From: Streptosporangiaceae bacterium
GTDB lineage: Bacteria > Actinomycetota > Actinomycetes > Streptosporangiales > Streptosporangiaceae
Length of the DNA: 35,350 nucleotides
Assembly (NCBI GenBank): GCA_019239975.1
Contig: JAFAZE010000013.1
Coordinates: 1-35,350, forward strand
Direction: 5' to 3'
Shown: positions 6,692-14,323 of the stretch, one piece after another
Layout: the number at the start of each line of letters is the position of its first letter
Position numbering within the stretch: the stretch's first letter is position 1
Position numbers and translations under genes: made by a program
Notes under the pieces: generated by a model
Seen by the model: only the letters and a program-made list of their open reading frames with translations
Told to the model about the DNA's origin: nothing
Database searches by the model: none

Positions 6692-8940
6692 CCGCCCCCG
6701 CCCCCCGCCCCCGCTGATCGTGTAGGACGCCGACAGCGGCAGGCTGGCGGACGAGTCGCCCACCCGGACCGTGTACGTCCCGCCGACCGTCGTCCACGCC
6801 GAGGACGAGTCGTTCCAGACGGCGAACGCGCTCGCGGGCACCGTGAACGTCACCTGCTGGCTCCGGCCGGGCGCGAGGCTGACCCGCTGGAAGCCCTTCA
6901 GCTGGATGGGCGGCTCCCCGGCGCCGGCCGGGTCGGTGAGGTAAAGCTGGGCGACGTCGGCGCCGCTGCGCGAGCCGGTGTTGGTGACGGTCGCGGTGGC
7001 GGTGAGCGTGCCCGACGGCGTGCCGGAGGAGGAACTCAGCCGCAGGCTGGAGAGGCTGAAGCTGGTGTAGGACAAGCCGTAGCCGAACGGGAAGAGCGGT
7101 GCGATGTTCTTGCTGTCGTACCAGCGGTAGCCGACGTCGAGGCCCTCGGAGTACTGCACCTGGTTGCCGGTGCCCGGCCACTGGGCGGGGGTGCTGGCCG
7201 GGACGTCGGCCAGGCTCCTGGGGAAGGTGACCGGCAGCTTGCCGGACGGGTCGGCGTCGCCGAACAGCAGCGACGCGATGGACGCGCCGTCCTGCTGGCC
7301 CGGGTACCACGCCTCGAGCACCCCGGCGACCCGGTTCAGCCACGGCATGGTGACCGCGGACCCGGTGTTCAGCACCACGATCGTGTTCGGGTTGGCCGCG
7401 GCGACCGCCTGGATCAGCGGGTTCTGCAGCCCTGGCAGGTCGATGCCGGTCAGGTCCGTCGCCTCGCCCTCGAGCAGGCTGGCGAACACGATCGCCACGC
7501 TGGACTTCGCGGCGAGCTGAGCTGCCTGGACGATGGGGGAGGAGGAGTCAGGCGCCTGCGCGCCGAAGAAGAGCTCGCTGCCGCCGCCGTTCTGGTAATA
7601 GTCGAGCTCGACCGGCACCGGCTGGCCCGCGGTCAGGTTCACGGCCGCGTCGTTGGTGTCCGCGTAGCCGTCGCGCCAGCTGTTGATCACCTCCTGCCCG
7701 TTGATGAACAGCCGGTTGCCGTCGTCGGCGGTGGTGGAGAAGTAGTAGGTGCCGGTCACCGCCGGCCTGAACGTGCCCGTCCACTTCGCCGACCACTGGG
7801 TCGCGTTCACCCCCGGCGCGGGCGGCCCGCCGTTGTAGTTGGTCTCGTAGTTCTGGTCGGTGCGGGTGAGCACCGGGGTGCCGGACAGCGTCATGTTGTT
7901 GAAGTACTGGGCGTACAGGCCCTGGCCGGAGCCCTGCGACGGGGTGAGGCTGCTCGCGCTGACCGCCGGGAGCTGGCCGGTGGCGTCCGCGCCCTCCGCG
8001 TACTGCGCGCTGATTCCGGGCCCGGGGCCGAAGCTGAACCAGTTGACGTTGACGAAGTTGCCGCTCTGCGGGCTGCTGAACGTGACGTACAGCGTGTGCG
8101 TGCCGGCGGGCTGCGGCGACGCGGTCTCCGGCAGGCTGGTGGACCAGTTCTGCCAGCCGCCGGTCGACGTGACCTGAATGGCCGCGAACGGCGCCGCGGT
8201 CAGCGAGTCCAGCCGGAACTGGATGCTGCCGCTCTCGCCGGCCAGCGCGGAGGCGAAGTGCACCTGTACCTCGGTGGCCCCGCCGCCGGCCCCGAAGTTC
8301 ACCCCGGAGTACTCCAGCCAGCTCGTGTTGTTGATCCAGCCGACGTCCTGGCCGCCGCCGGTGTCCGAGGTCGGTTCCAGGCCGGTGCCGTTGGTCGCGG
8401 TGTACGCCGAGGCGGTGACCTTCATCGGGCTGGCGGGGGTGAGCCTGGCGCTGATGCCCTGCAGCGGGGTGGAGAGCCCCGACGGGTAGACGCCGGCGCT
8501 GCCGCCCCCGGCGGTCCGTCCGCGGCGGACCGCACCCCGTCCTTGGTGGCGCCCCAGTCCGAGGCGACGAACCCGCCGAAGCCGAACTGGCCCTTCAGGA
8601 CGGTGTTCACCAGGTACGGGTCGTCGCAGGCCGGAGCCCCGTTGATCGTGGAGTAGGCGCACATGACCGCCGCCGCCCCGCCCTGATGGACGGCCGCGCT
8701 GAACGCGGGCAGGTGGATCTCCTGCTCGGTGCGCGGGTCCACGATCGCGTTGTCGGCCGGCGTGTTGCGGTTCGTCTCCTGGTTGTAGACCGCGTAGTGC
8801 TTGACCATCGCCATGACGCCCTGGCTCTGCACGCCCTGGATGCCGGCGGCGCCCATCTGGCCGGCCAGGTACGGATCCTCGCCCATGGTCTCGAAGGCCC
8901 GTCCCCAGCGCGGGTCACGGACGATGTTGATCGTGGGCCG
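6692..8940 (-). pseudogene. Decayed GH3 beta-glucosidase with CBM6 and PA14 modules
   Basis: Homology to a secreted GH3 enzyme is split over two frames. The 5' piece (~8940-8510) reads PTINIVRDPRWGRAFETMGE and, further on, FGFGGFVASDWGAT, which contains the catalytic nucleophile Asp. A TAA stands directly before it, and the signal peptide and first ~100 or more residues are missing. The second piece (~8510-6692, another frame) resumes inside the GH3 C-terminal domain at GGGSAGVYPSGLSTPLQGI, so the end of the barrel and the start of that domain are deleted. It then has a CBM6-like region (VTASAYTATNGTG, WINNTSWLEYSGV), a PA14 region (GLYAQYFNNMTLSG, DDGNRLFINGQEVINSW), the rest of the GH3 C-domain (FPFGYGLSYTSF) and an Fn3-like end. 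It stops in a GGGGG linker beside the neighbouring gene. Three separate lesions make an active enzyme very unlikely. Confidence 0.85.
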
Positions 8941-8951
8941 TTACGACACGG

Positions 8952-8974
8952 CTTAATTTATATCGTGATTTAAG
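8952..8974. repeat. AT-rich patch with CTTAA/TTAAG inverted ends
   Basis: In DNA otherwise above 70% GC, these 23 bases are nearly all A/T. They begin CTTAATTTATA and end GATTTAAG. The patch lies exactly at the truncated 5' end of the GH3 pseudogene. It could be an old promoter, a binding site for an Lsr2-type nucleoid protein, or a rearrangement scar. Confidence 0.4.
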
Positions 8975-9095
8975 ACCGCGAGAGCCATCCTGTCAATGCG
9001 CCGGCGCCGCATCCCCGCACGCCGTGATGGCGAGTGCGGGCCCGGCTCGGGTGCCGTCCATCAGTTGTCCGAACGGAAGGGGCTTCGCCCGGCGG

Positions 9096-9776
9096 CTAAG
9101 GCTCTCCCGGCCGCACGATGCCGGTCTCGTAGGCCAGGATCACCGCCTGCACGCGGTCGCGCAGGCCGAGCTTGGCCAGCAGGTTCCCGACGTGCGTCTT
9201 CACTGTCGCGTCGCTGATCACCAGGTCGCCGGCTATCTCCGCGTTGGTCATCCCGCGGGCGAGCCGCAGCAGGATGTCGCGCTCCCTGACGGTCAGCGAC
9301 GCCAGCCGCGATGGCGGCGGCAGCGCCTGCGCCGGCCTGCGGGCGAACGCGTCGATGAGCCGCATGGTGACCGAGGGCGCGAGCAGCGCGTTACCCGCGG
9401 CGGCCGTCCTGACCGCCGCGATCAGGTCGTGCCGTGGCGCGTCCTTGAGCAGGAATCCGCTCGCCCCGGAGCGCAGCGCCTCGTACACGTAGTCGTCGAG
9501 GTCGAACGTGGTCAGCATGACGACCTTGGGCCCCGTGGACCGGTCGCCGCCGGTGATTCGCCTGGTGGCCTCCAGGCCGTCCATCTCGGGCATCCGCACG
9601 TCCATCAGGATCACGTCGGGCTGGTGGCCGGCGGCGGCCCGGACGGCCTGAGCCCCGTCGGCCGCCTCGGCGACCACCGTGATGCCCTCCGCCGCCTCGA
9701 GGATCACGCAGAACCCCGTCCGGACCAGCTCCTGGTCGTCGGCGACGAGCACCCGGATGGGGGCGGCGCCTGTCAT
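9096..9776 (-). CDS. NarL/FixJ-family response regulator
   Basis: 226 residues. The receiver domain (residues 7-125) has the acidic pair DD (13-14), the phospho-acceptor Asp59 in LMDVRMPEMDG, the switch region MLTTFD and Lys111 in FLLKDA. A LuxR-type helix-turn-helix follows (~158-218: LTVRERDILLRLARGMTNAE, then ISDATVKTHVGNLLAKLG). It is a DNA-binding regulator activated by the kinase encoded immediately upstream; the two genes overlap by 4 bp (ATGA), so their translation is coupled. No target site could be identified. The gene to its right, past the kinase, is a divergent membrane glycosyltransferase that may be a target, but that is only positional inference. Confidence 0.93.
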   Translation of the reverse strand: MTGAAPIRVLVADDQELVRTGFCVILEAAEGITVVAEAADGAQAVRAAAGHQPDVILMDVRMPEMDGLEATRRITGGDRSTGPKVVMLTTFDLDDYVYEALRSGASGFLLKDAPRHDLIAAVRTAAAGNALLAPSVTMRLIDAFARRPAQALPPPSRLASLTVRERDILLRLARGMTNAEIAGDLVISDATVKTHVGNLLAKLGLRDRVQAVILAYETGIVRPGEP

Positions 9777-11008
9777 GGCGCGGGCAGCCTGGCGGTGACC
9801 GCGAACCCGCCGCCCTGCCCGGGGCCGACGGTGAGGCTGCCGCCGCAGGACGCGACCCGCTCGGCGATGCCGGCCAGCCCGAACCCTCCGGCCGGCCCGA
9901 ACTCTCCGGGCCCGTCTGGGCGCCCACGGCCGCCGTTCGCCCCGGCCCGCACGTGAGCTGGCTTCTTCTCCTCGCGGCCGGCGCCCGCCGCGACGGACCC
10001 GGTGTCGGTCACCGAAACCGTGACGTACCCGGGCTCGTAGCTGACGGTCACCGCCGCCTCTCCCGCGCCGGAGTGCCTGACGGTGTTGGTCAGCGCCTCC
10101 TGGACGATCCGGTAGGCGGTCAGCTCCACGCCCGGCGCCAGCTTGGCCGGCCTGCCCTCCACCCGAAGGTCCACGGCGATGCCGGCCTGCCGTACCTGCA
10201 CGAGCACCTCGTCGATCTCGCCGATCGACGGCGACGGCGCCGTGCTCGGCCGGGTGGCCGGGTCGGCCGGGCCGCGCAGCACACCGAGAAGCTGCCGAAG
10301 CTGGGTCAGCGTCTCACGCGCGGTGTCGCCGATGATCTGCACGGACCTGCCCGCCTCGGCGGGGCGATCCGGCAGCAGTGAGGCGGCGGCCTCCGACTGC
10401 ACCGCCATCAGGCTGACGTGGTGCGCCACCACGTCGTGCAGCTCCCTGGCGATGCTGGCCCGCTCCTGCGCGGCGGCCAGCGCGACCTCCCGGTCCCGCT
10501 CGGCCTCCGCGCGGTCCGCCCGCGCCTCGGCCTCCCGGACGTAGGCGCGGTGCGTACGGCTGAGCACGCCGGCCATGCCGGCGACGGTGAACTGCAGCGC
10601 CACGACGAAGAAGTCATAGGGCTCGGTGTGGTGGGGCAGCGTCTGCGACCTGATGATGCCGGCCAGCAGCAGGCCGCTGGTCACCAAACGCACCCTGGTG
10701 GAGCTGCGGTCCATCACGGTGTAGTAGGCGATCGCCGAGGCGAGCGGCACCGGCTGGAAGCCGAGGTTCAGCTGATCGTAGAACGACCGGGGGATCCCGA
10801 TGGCCAGGAGAACGGCGACCGGCCACCGCCGCCGCCAGGCGAGCGGCACCGCCTGCAGCAGGGCGAGCACGAACGCCAGGTAGGGCAGCCGAAGCTGGTG
10901 CGCCTCCGGGATCAGCGAGCCGGCGTTGTAGGCGGCCAGCGCCAGCGCGAGCGCGAGGTCCTGCATGCGCGGCGGCAGCGCGGCGGCCCGGGCGGCAAGC
11001 CTCTTCAC
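9773..11008 (-). CDS. Sensor histidine kinase, HisKA_3 family
   Basis: 411 residues. The N-terminal ~155 residues contain about five hydrophobic segments (for example LPYLAFVLALLQAVPLAW and FFVVALQFTVAGMAGVL) with no sizeable extracellular domain, so it probably senses within the membrane. A short coiled coil (EAEARADRAEAERDREVALA) leads into the HisKA_3 box ARELHDVVAHHVS, with His191 as the phosphorylation site. The ATPase domain has an N-box-like VQEALTNTVRHS, then DTGS and GGFGLAGIAERV. The loop before GGFGLAG is long and glycine-rich. It pairs with the overlapping NarL-type regulator. The ligand is unknown. Confidence 0.92.
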   Translation of the reverse strand: MKRLAARAAALPPRMQDLALALALAAYNAGSLIPEAHQLRLPYLAFVLALLQAVPLAWRRRWPVAVLLAIGIPRSFYDQLNLGFQPVPLASAIAYYTVMDRSSTRVRLVTSGLLLAGIIRSQTLPHHTEPYDFFVVALQFTVAGMAGVLSRTHRAYVREAEARADRAEAERDREVALAAAQERASIARELHDVVAHHVSLMAVQSEAAASLLPDRPAEAGRSVQIIGDTARETLTQLRQLLGVLRGPADPATRPSTAPSPSIGEIDEVLVQVRQAGIAVDLRVEGRPAKLAPGVELTAYRIVQEALTNTVRHSGAGEAAVTVSYEPGYVTVSVTDTGSVAAGAGREEKKPAHVRAGANGGRGRPDGPGEFGPAGGFGLAGIAERVASCGGSLTVGPGQGGGFAVTARLPAP

Positions 11009-11187
11009 CAGCCGATCCTAAGGCCGGGCGCGGGCGCGGGACATCCCCCGCGCGGCCGATCCGCCGGCCGCTACCCGCGGAGGATTTCCGCCGCCCGGAG
11101 GGCGGCGAACCACGCGCCGGGGATGGCCGCGGAAACCGGCGGCGAGGCCGATGTGTACCGGGCGCGCGGCGGCGGACCATAACGGTC

Positions 11188-12762
11188 ATGGGCACTCCGG
11201 CAGGTTCACCCCGGCGACTGTCACCGCGCACAACGACGCGTACCTCCCCTTCACCGGGGCAAGGGGAGGCCGCGGGCGCCGGCGCCTTCGACCGGCGCGT
11301 GATCGTGGCCGGCGCCATCGTCTTCGCCGCCGAGATGGCGATGTCCACCCGGTATGGCTTTCACAACGACGAGCTGTACTTTCTCGCCTGCGCCCAGCAC
11401 CTCCAGGCCAGCTACGTCGACCAGCCGGTCCTGACGCCGCTGGTGGCGTGGGTGTCGCTGAAGCTGTTCGGTTTCTCACTGGCCGGCCTGCACGTGTGGC
11501 CCGCGCTCGCCGCGTGGGCCACGGTGGTGGCCGGCGGCCTTACCGCCCGCGAGTTCGGCGGCGGCCGCCGGGCCCAGCTGCTGGCCGCGATCGCGACCGG
11601 CACGACCCCGGCCCTGCTGGCCATCGACCACCTGACCGGGCCGACGGCCTTCGACGTGCTGGCATGGGCGGGACTCGCGCTCGTCGCCGCCCGGATCGGG
11701 CGCACCGGCGACTGCCGGTGGTGGCTGGCCGGCGGCCTCGTTCTCGGCCTGGGGGTGGCGAACAAGCACAGCGTGGGCCTGTTCGCCGTCGCGCTGGTCG
11801 CCGGTGTTCTGCTGGCCGGCGGCCACCGGCTGGTGCTGAACCGCTGGTTCGCGGCCGGCGCCGCGATCGCGGCCGCCTTCGCCGTTCCCGACATCTGGTG
11901 GCAGGCGCAGCACCAGTGGGCGACCGTCGCGATGACCCGCGCGCTGAACCAGGAAAACGGCGGCGCGGGCAACATCGGCAACTGGGTCTTCGGCCAGCTG
12001 CTCATGACGACGCTCGCCGTGGTGTGGGTCTGGGCCGCCGGGCTGCGCTTCCTGTGGCGCTCGCCGCGGCCGCTGTGGCGGGCGCTGGCCTGGGCCTACG
12101 CGCTGCTGTTCGTGTTCTTCGCGCTTACCACCGGCGCCAAGATCTACTATCTGGCCGGAGCGTATGTCTACCTGCTCGGCGCGGGTGCCGTGGCGATCGA
12201 CGGGTGGCTGTCGGCCCGGCCCGGCCGGTTCCGCAACCTGCTGCTGGCCATCGCCGTGGCCACCGCGGCGGCGATACCGCTCGTCCTGCCGGTGCTGCCG
12301 CCCTCGAACATCGGCTGGACCTGGAAGGTGAACCAGGCGATGGCCCAGACCGTCGGCTGGCCACAGCTCGTCGGCACCGTCCGCACGGTATGGACGTCCC
12401 TCCCGCCCGCGCAGCGCGCCAGCACGGTGATCTTCACCTCGAGCTACGGCGAGGCAAGCGCGATCAGCGAGCTGGCCCGTGGAACCGGCCTGCCCGCGGC
12501 CGTGAGCGGCCACAACACCTACTGGTGGTGGGGGCCGGGCAACCCGCGCGCCACCACCGTGATAGCCGTCACGCCCGGTTCCGTAGCCGGCACCGGCTAT
12601 GACGCCTACCTGCGCCAGTTCTTCACGACCGTGCGGGAAGCGGCCACGATCTCCAACCCCTACGGCATCCACAACGAGCACTGGGGCGGCCACATCTACC
12701 TGTGCACCGGCCCCCGCCACCCCTGGCCCAGCCTATGGCCCCTCCTCCGCCACTACGGCTGA
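11188..12762 (+). CDS. PMT/ArnT-like (GT39/GT83-type) membrane glycosyltransferase
   Basis: 524 residues, with roughly ten transmembrane segments between residues 36 and 380 and a soluble C-terminal part. The acidic pair in GFHNDELYFLACAQHL (D61-E62) in the first external loop, followed by YVDQPVLTPL, is the hallmark of lipid-phosphate-sugar-dependent glycosyltransferases of the PMT/ArnT clan. They transfer a sugar from a polyprenyl carrier to a protein or envelope glycan outside the membrane. The acceptor cannot be told. The ATG at 11188 has only a weak ribosome site; a hairpin with AAGGGGAGG lies inside the first 30 codons, so the true start may be further in. The last codons (LLRHYG, stop) are reiterated in the downstream low-complexity DNA. 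Confidence 0.85.
   Translation: MGTPAGSPRRLSPRTTTRTSPSPGQGEAAGAGAFDRRVIVAGAIVFAAEMAMSTRYGFHNDELYFLACAQHLQASYVDQPVLTPLVAWVSLKLFGFSLAGLHVWPALAAWATVVAGGLTAREFGGGRRAQLLAAIATGTTPALLAIDHLTGPTAFDVLAWAGLALVAARIGRTGDCRWWLAGGLVLGLGVANKHSVGLFAVALVAGVLLAGGHRLVLNRWFAAGAAIAAAFAVPDIWWQAQHQWATVAMTRALNQENGGAGNIGNWVFGQLLMTTLAVVWVWAAGLRFLWRSPRPLWRALAWAYALLFVFFALTTGAKIYYLAGAYVYLLGAGAVAIDGWLSARPGRFRNLLLAIAVATAAAIPLVLPVLPPSNIGWTWKVNQAMAQTVGWPQLVGTVRTVWTSLPPAQRASTVIFTSSYGEASAISELARGTGLPAAVSGHNTYWWWGPGNPRATTVIAVTPGSVAGTGYDAYLRQFFTTVREAATISNPYGIHNEHWGGHIYLCTGPRHPWPSLWPLLRHYG
11243..11269 (+). repeat. 9-bp perfect hairpin near glycosyltransferase start
   Basis: CCTCCCCTT (11243-11251) pairs exactly with AAGGGGAGG (11261-11269) across a 9-base loop. 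The right arm looks like a strong Shine-Dalgarno sequence, but no start codon follows within 20 bases. It may be a fortuitous coding hairpin or a leader structure if the real start is downstream. Confidence 0.4.
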
Positions 12763-13079
12763 CCCCCTCCTCCGCCTCCGCTCCTCCTCCGCCGCCGCCA
12801 CGGCTCCTCTGCCTCCTCCTCCTCCGCCCCTCCTCCGCCGCCCCTCCTCCGCCGCCCCCCCCCCGCCGCTACGGCTGACCCCTCCTCCGCCGCTACGGCT
12901 GACCCCTCCTCCGCCGCGGCTCCTCCTCCGCCGCCACGGCTCCTCCTCCGCCGCCACGGCTCCTCCTCCTCCTCATCATCATCGTCATCCGCCGTCACGC
13001 CTGACCCCTCCGCCGCCGCCACGGCTGCCCCCGTCTCCGCCGCCACGGCCGACTCCATCTCCGCCGAACCGCGTCGTGG
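12763..13079. repeat. Low-complexity CTCCTCCGCC tract with reiterated gene 3' end
   Basis: About 315 bp of degenerate CTCCTCCGCC / GCCACGGCTCCTCCTCC repeats. Two exact 24-bp units at 12864-12887 and 12888-12911 contain CGCTACGGCTGACCCC. This matches the end of the preceding gene (CACTACGGCTGACCCC at 12752-12767), including its TGA. Frames open here on both strands are compositional artefacts of the repeat, giving only Pro/Arg/Ser or Gly/Glu/Arg runs. Confidence 0.8.
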
Positions 13080-13120
13080 AAGTTAAGGGTCGCATACGAC
13101 ACCCACGTTTCCGTGATCAT
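13080..13120. repeat. Dispersed intergenic repeat, copy 2
   Basis: This copy has AAGTTAA at 13080-13086 and the core ACGACACCCACGTTTCCG followed by TGATCATG. It matches copy 1 at 124-171. It sits between the low-complexity tract and a broken glucanase remnant. Confidence 0.6.
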
Positions 13121-13165
13121 GAGCGGCGATGCTGATGTGACATATGGTGACCGGCGCGGGCCGCT

Positions 13166-13494
13166 GTGAGCGTGACTGGCGTTGCATTCGCGACTGAAGC
13201 TACAGGGGACACCAGCGACTCCACCGCCCAGATCTTCGGCTGCACGGGACGCTGGCCAACAACCCGCCGCTGTGCGCGGGGCTCAACCGGCACGTCGCAC
13301 AGCTTCCGGCGGCGCAGCAGTCCAACCCGGCCAACTTCTACCTGGCCGCACCGGCGAACTACTACGCGTGGTTCTGGCACCAGAACGCCATCAACGGCCT
13401 CCAGTACGGCTTCCCCTACGACGACGACGCGGGCTAGTCCTCGGACATCTCGGTGACCAACCCGCAGTACGTCGTGGTGGCAGTGGGCTGGTAA
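13166..13494 (+). pseudogene. 3' remnant of a GH64 beta-1,3-glucanase
   Basis: Two frames together read as the C-terminal ~110 residues of a GH64 (thaumatin-like) endo-beta-1,3-glucanase. The first frame ends TAQIFGCTG. Restoring one G in the GGG run near 13246 would continue in frame as TLANNPPLCAGLNRHVAQLP, then FYLAAPANYYAWFWHQ and INGLQYGFPYDDDAG. A TAG at 13435-13437 replaces what is usually Gln before SSDISVTNPQYVVVAVGW and the normal stop TAA (13492-13494). So there is a frameshift, a nonsense codon and loss of the 5' two thirds. Identification is from recalled family motifs (NHY/FWH, YGFPYDD, SSDISV near the C-terminus). Confidence 0.75.
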
Positions 13495-13520
13495 CGGCCG
13501 CCCGAGGCCGGCCGGCGGCG

Positions 13521-14168
13521 TCACCGGCCCCCGATACCCGCGGGTGCGCGCGGGTCCAGCAGCGCGATGGACGCCTGGACCGCGACCTCGGTGACGTCGC
13601 TGATCTGGCCGCCGTCCTCGACAGTGGTAGCGATGAGCTCGCGCAGCCCGCCGAGCAGCAGGATCGCGAGCTGCCTGGAGACCGGGCGGGCGCCGGCCGC
13701 CCGCCACTCCCCGGTGTCGCAGAGCGTCTGGATCATGACGACGAAGGGCTCCATCATCTCGCGCTGCAGCCTGCGGGCCGCCGCGCCGAGCGACGGCAGG
13801 TCGCGGATCCAGCTCAGCGTGATCGCGGGCCGGGATTCCGCGCACGCGACCCACGCCTCGACGGCCTGCCTGACCTGGGTCGGCGGGGGTGCGGCAGGGT
13901 CCACGGCGGCCGAGATCTGCCGGATCATCTCGGTGTTCGCGGCGGTGAGCAGGGCGACGAAGCACGCCCCCTTGTCGGCGAAGTGCTGGTAGAAGGTCCG
14001 TCGCGAGGTCCGCGCGCGGCGCACGATGTCGGCGACCGTGGTGTTCCGGTAGCCGTCCGCCTCGATCGACGCCGCTAGGCCGTCGAGCAGCCGCTGCCGG
14101 AATGCGCCGGTGTCCTCCGGCGCGGCCGCCGCCGAGTGGCCGCGGCGCTGGGCCCGTACGGTCGTCAC
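13521..14168 (-). CDS. TetR-family transcriptional regulator, divergent from P450 operon
   Basis: 215 residues from a GTG start. The N-terminal helix-turn-helix is typical of TetR: ATVADIV-like NTTVADIVRRARTSRRTFYQ, followed by HFADKGACF. The ligand-binding domain from ~70 onward is helical and unassigned. Its start lies 156 bp from the divergent P450 start. Between them are two GGTAC-N6-GTACC palindromes, the usual arrangement for a TetR repressor that controls itself and the divergent operon. A P450 or BVMO substrate is a reasonable guess for its ligand, as with EthR beside EthA in mycobacteria, but this is inference. Confidence 0.9.
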   Translation of the reverse strand: MTTVRAQRRGHSAAAAPEDTGAFRQRLLDGLAASIEADGYRNTTVADIVRRARTSRRTFYQHFADKGACFVALLTAANTEMIRQISAAVDPAAPPPTQVRQAVEAWVACAESRPAITLSWIRDLPSLGAAARRLQREMMEPFVVMIQTLCDTGEWRAAGARPVSRQLAILLLGGLRELIATTVEDGGQISDVTEVAVQASIALLDPRAPAGIGGR

Positions 14169-14185
14169 GGTGCTGGGACTCCGCC

Positions 14186-14254
14186 TTTCATGGTCACAGG
14201 CCGTTTCATGGTCACGGGCCTTTCCCGGTCACAGGCCTTTCCCGGTCACAGGCC
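14186..14254. repeat. 17-bp tandem repeat, four copies, in divergent promoter
   Basis: Units of the form TTTCMYGGTCACRGGCC follow one another at 14186, 14204, 14221 and 14238. The last two are identical (TTTCCCGGTCACAGGCC), and the first has one extra base. A 17-18 bp period does not keep a constant DNA face. It lies between the TetR start and the two operator palindromes. Confidence 0.8.
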
Positions 14255-14265
14255 TTGAACTCCAT

Positions 14266-14281
14266 GGTACGCCGACGTACC
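14266..14281. promoter_or_regulatory. TetR operator candidate 1 (GGTAC-N6-GTACC)
   Basis: A perfect inverted repeat GGTAC/GTACC with a 6-base centre. It shares the same consensus as the site at 14288-14307. The two dyad centres are 24 bp apart. Confidence 0.65.
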
Positions 14282-14287
14282 GTGATT

Positions 14288-14307
14288 GTGGTACGGTCGC
14301 GTACCAC
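14288..14307. promoter_or_regulatory. TetR operator candidate 2 (GTGGTAC-N6-GTACCAC)
   Basis: A perfect 7-bp-arm inverted repeat with a 6-base centre that ends 16 bp before the P450 start codon. A bound repressor here would block transcription initiation or elongation into the operon. Confidence 0.7.
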
Positions 14308-14323
14308 GCCGGGGAGGTGACCC

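Noticed and set aside
5025..6725. 566-codon plus-strand frame parallel to the solute-binding protein
   Set aside because: It is Arg/Gly/Ala-rich shadow in another frame of a gene with a lipobox and clear family motifs.
9096..11008. Two-component system as part of an antibiotic-sensing vancomycin-type locus
   Set aside because: No resistance or transporter genes adjoin it, and the kinase has only a generic membrane sensor.
12763..13120. Possible CRISPR array because of repeated units
   Set aside because: Units are contiguous and degenerate with no unique spacers of constant length, and no cas genes are present.
12599..13135. Pro/Arg/Ser-rich plus-strand frame and the Gly/Glu/Arg-rich minus-strand frame (12753-13058)
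   Set aside because: Both come only from the CTCCTCCGCC repeat tract and the dispersed repeat, with no start signals or coding bias of their own.
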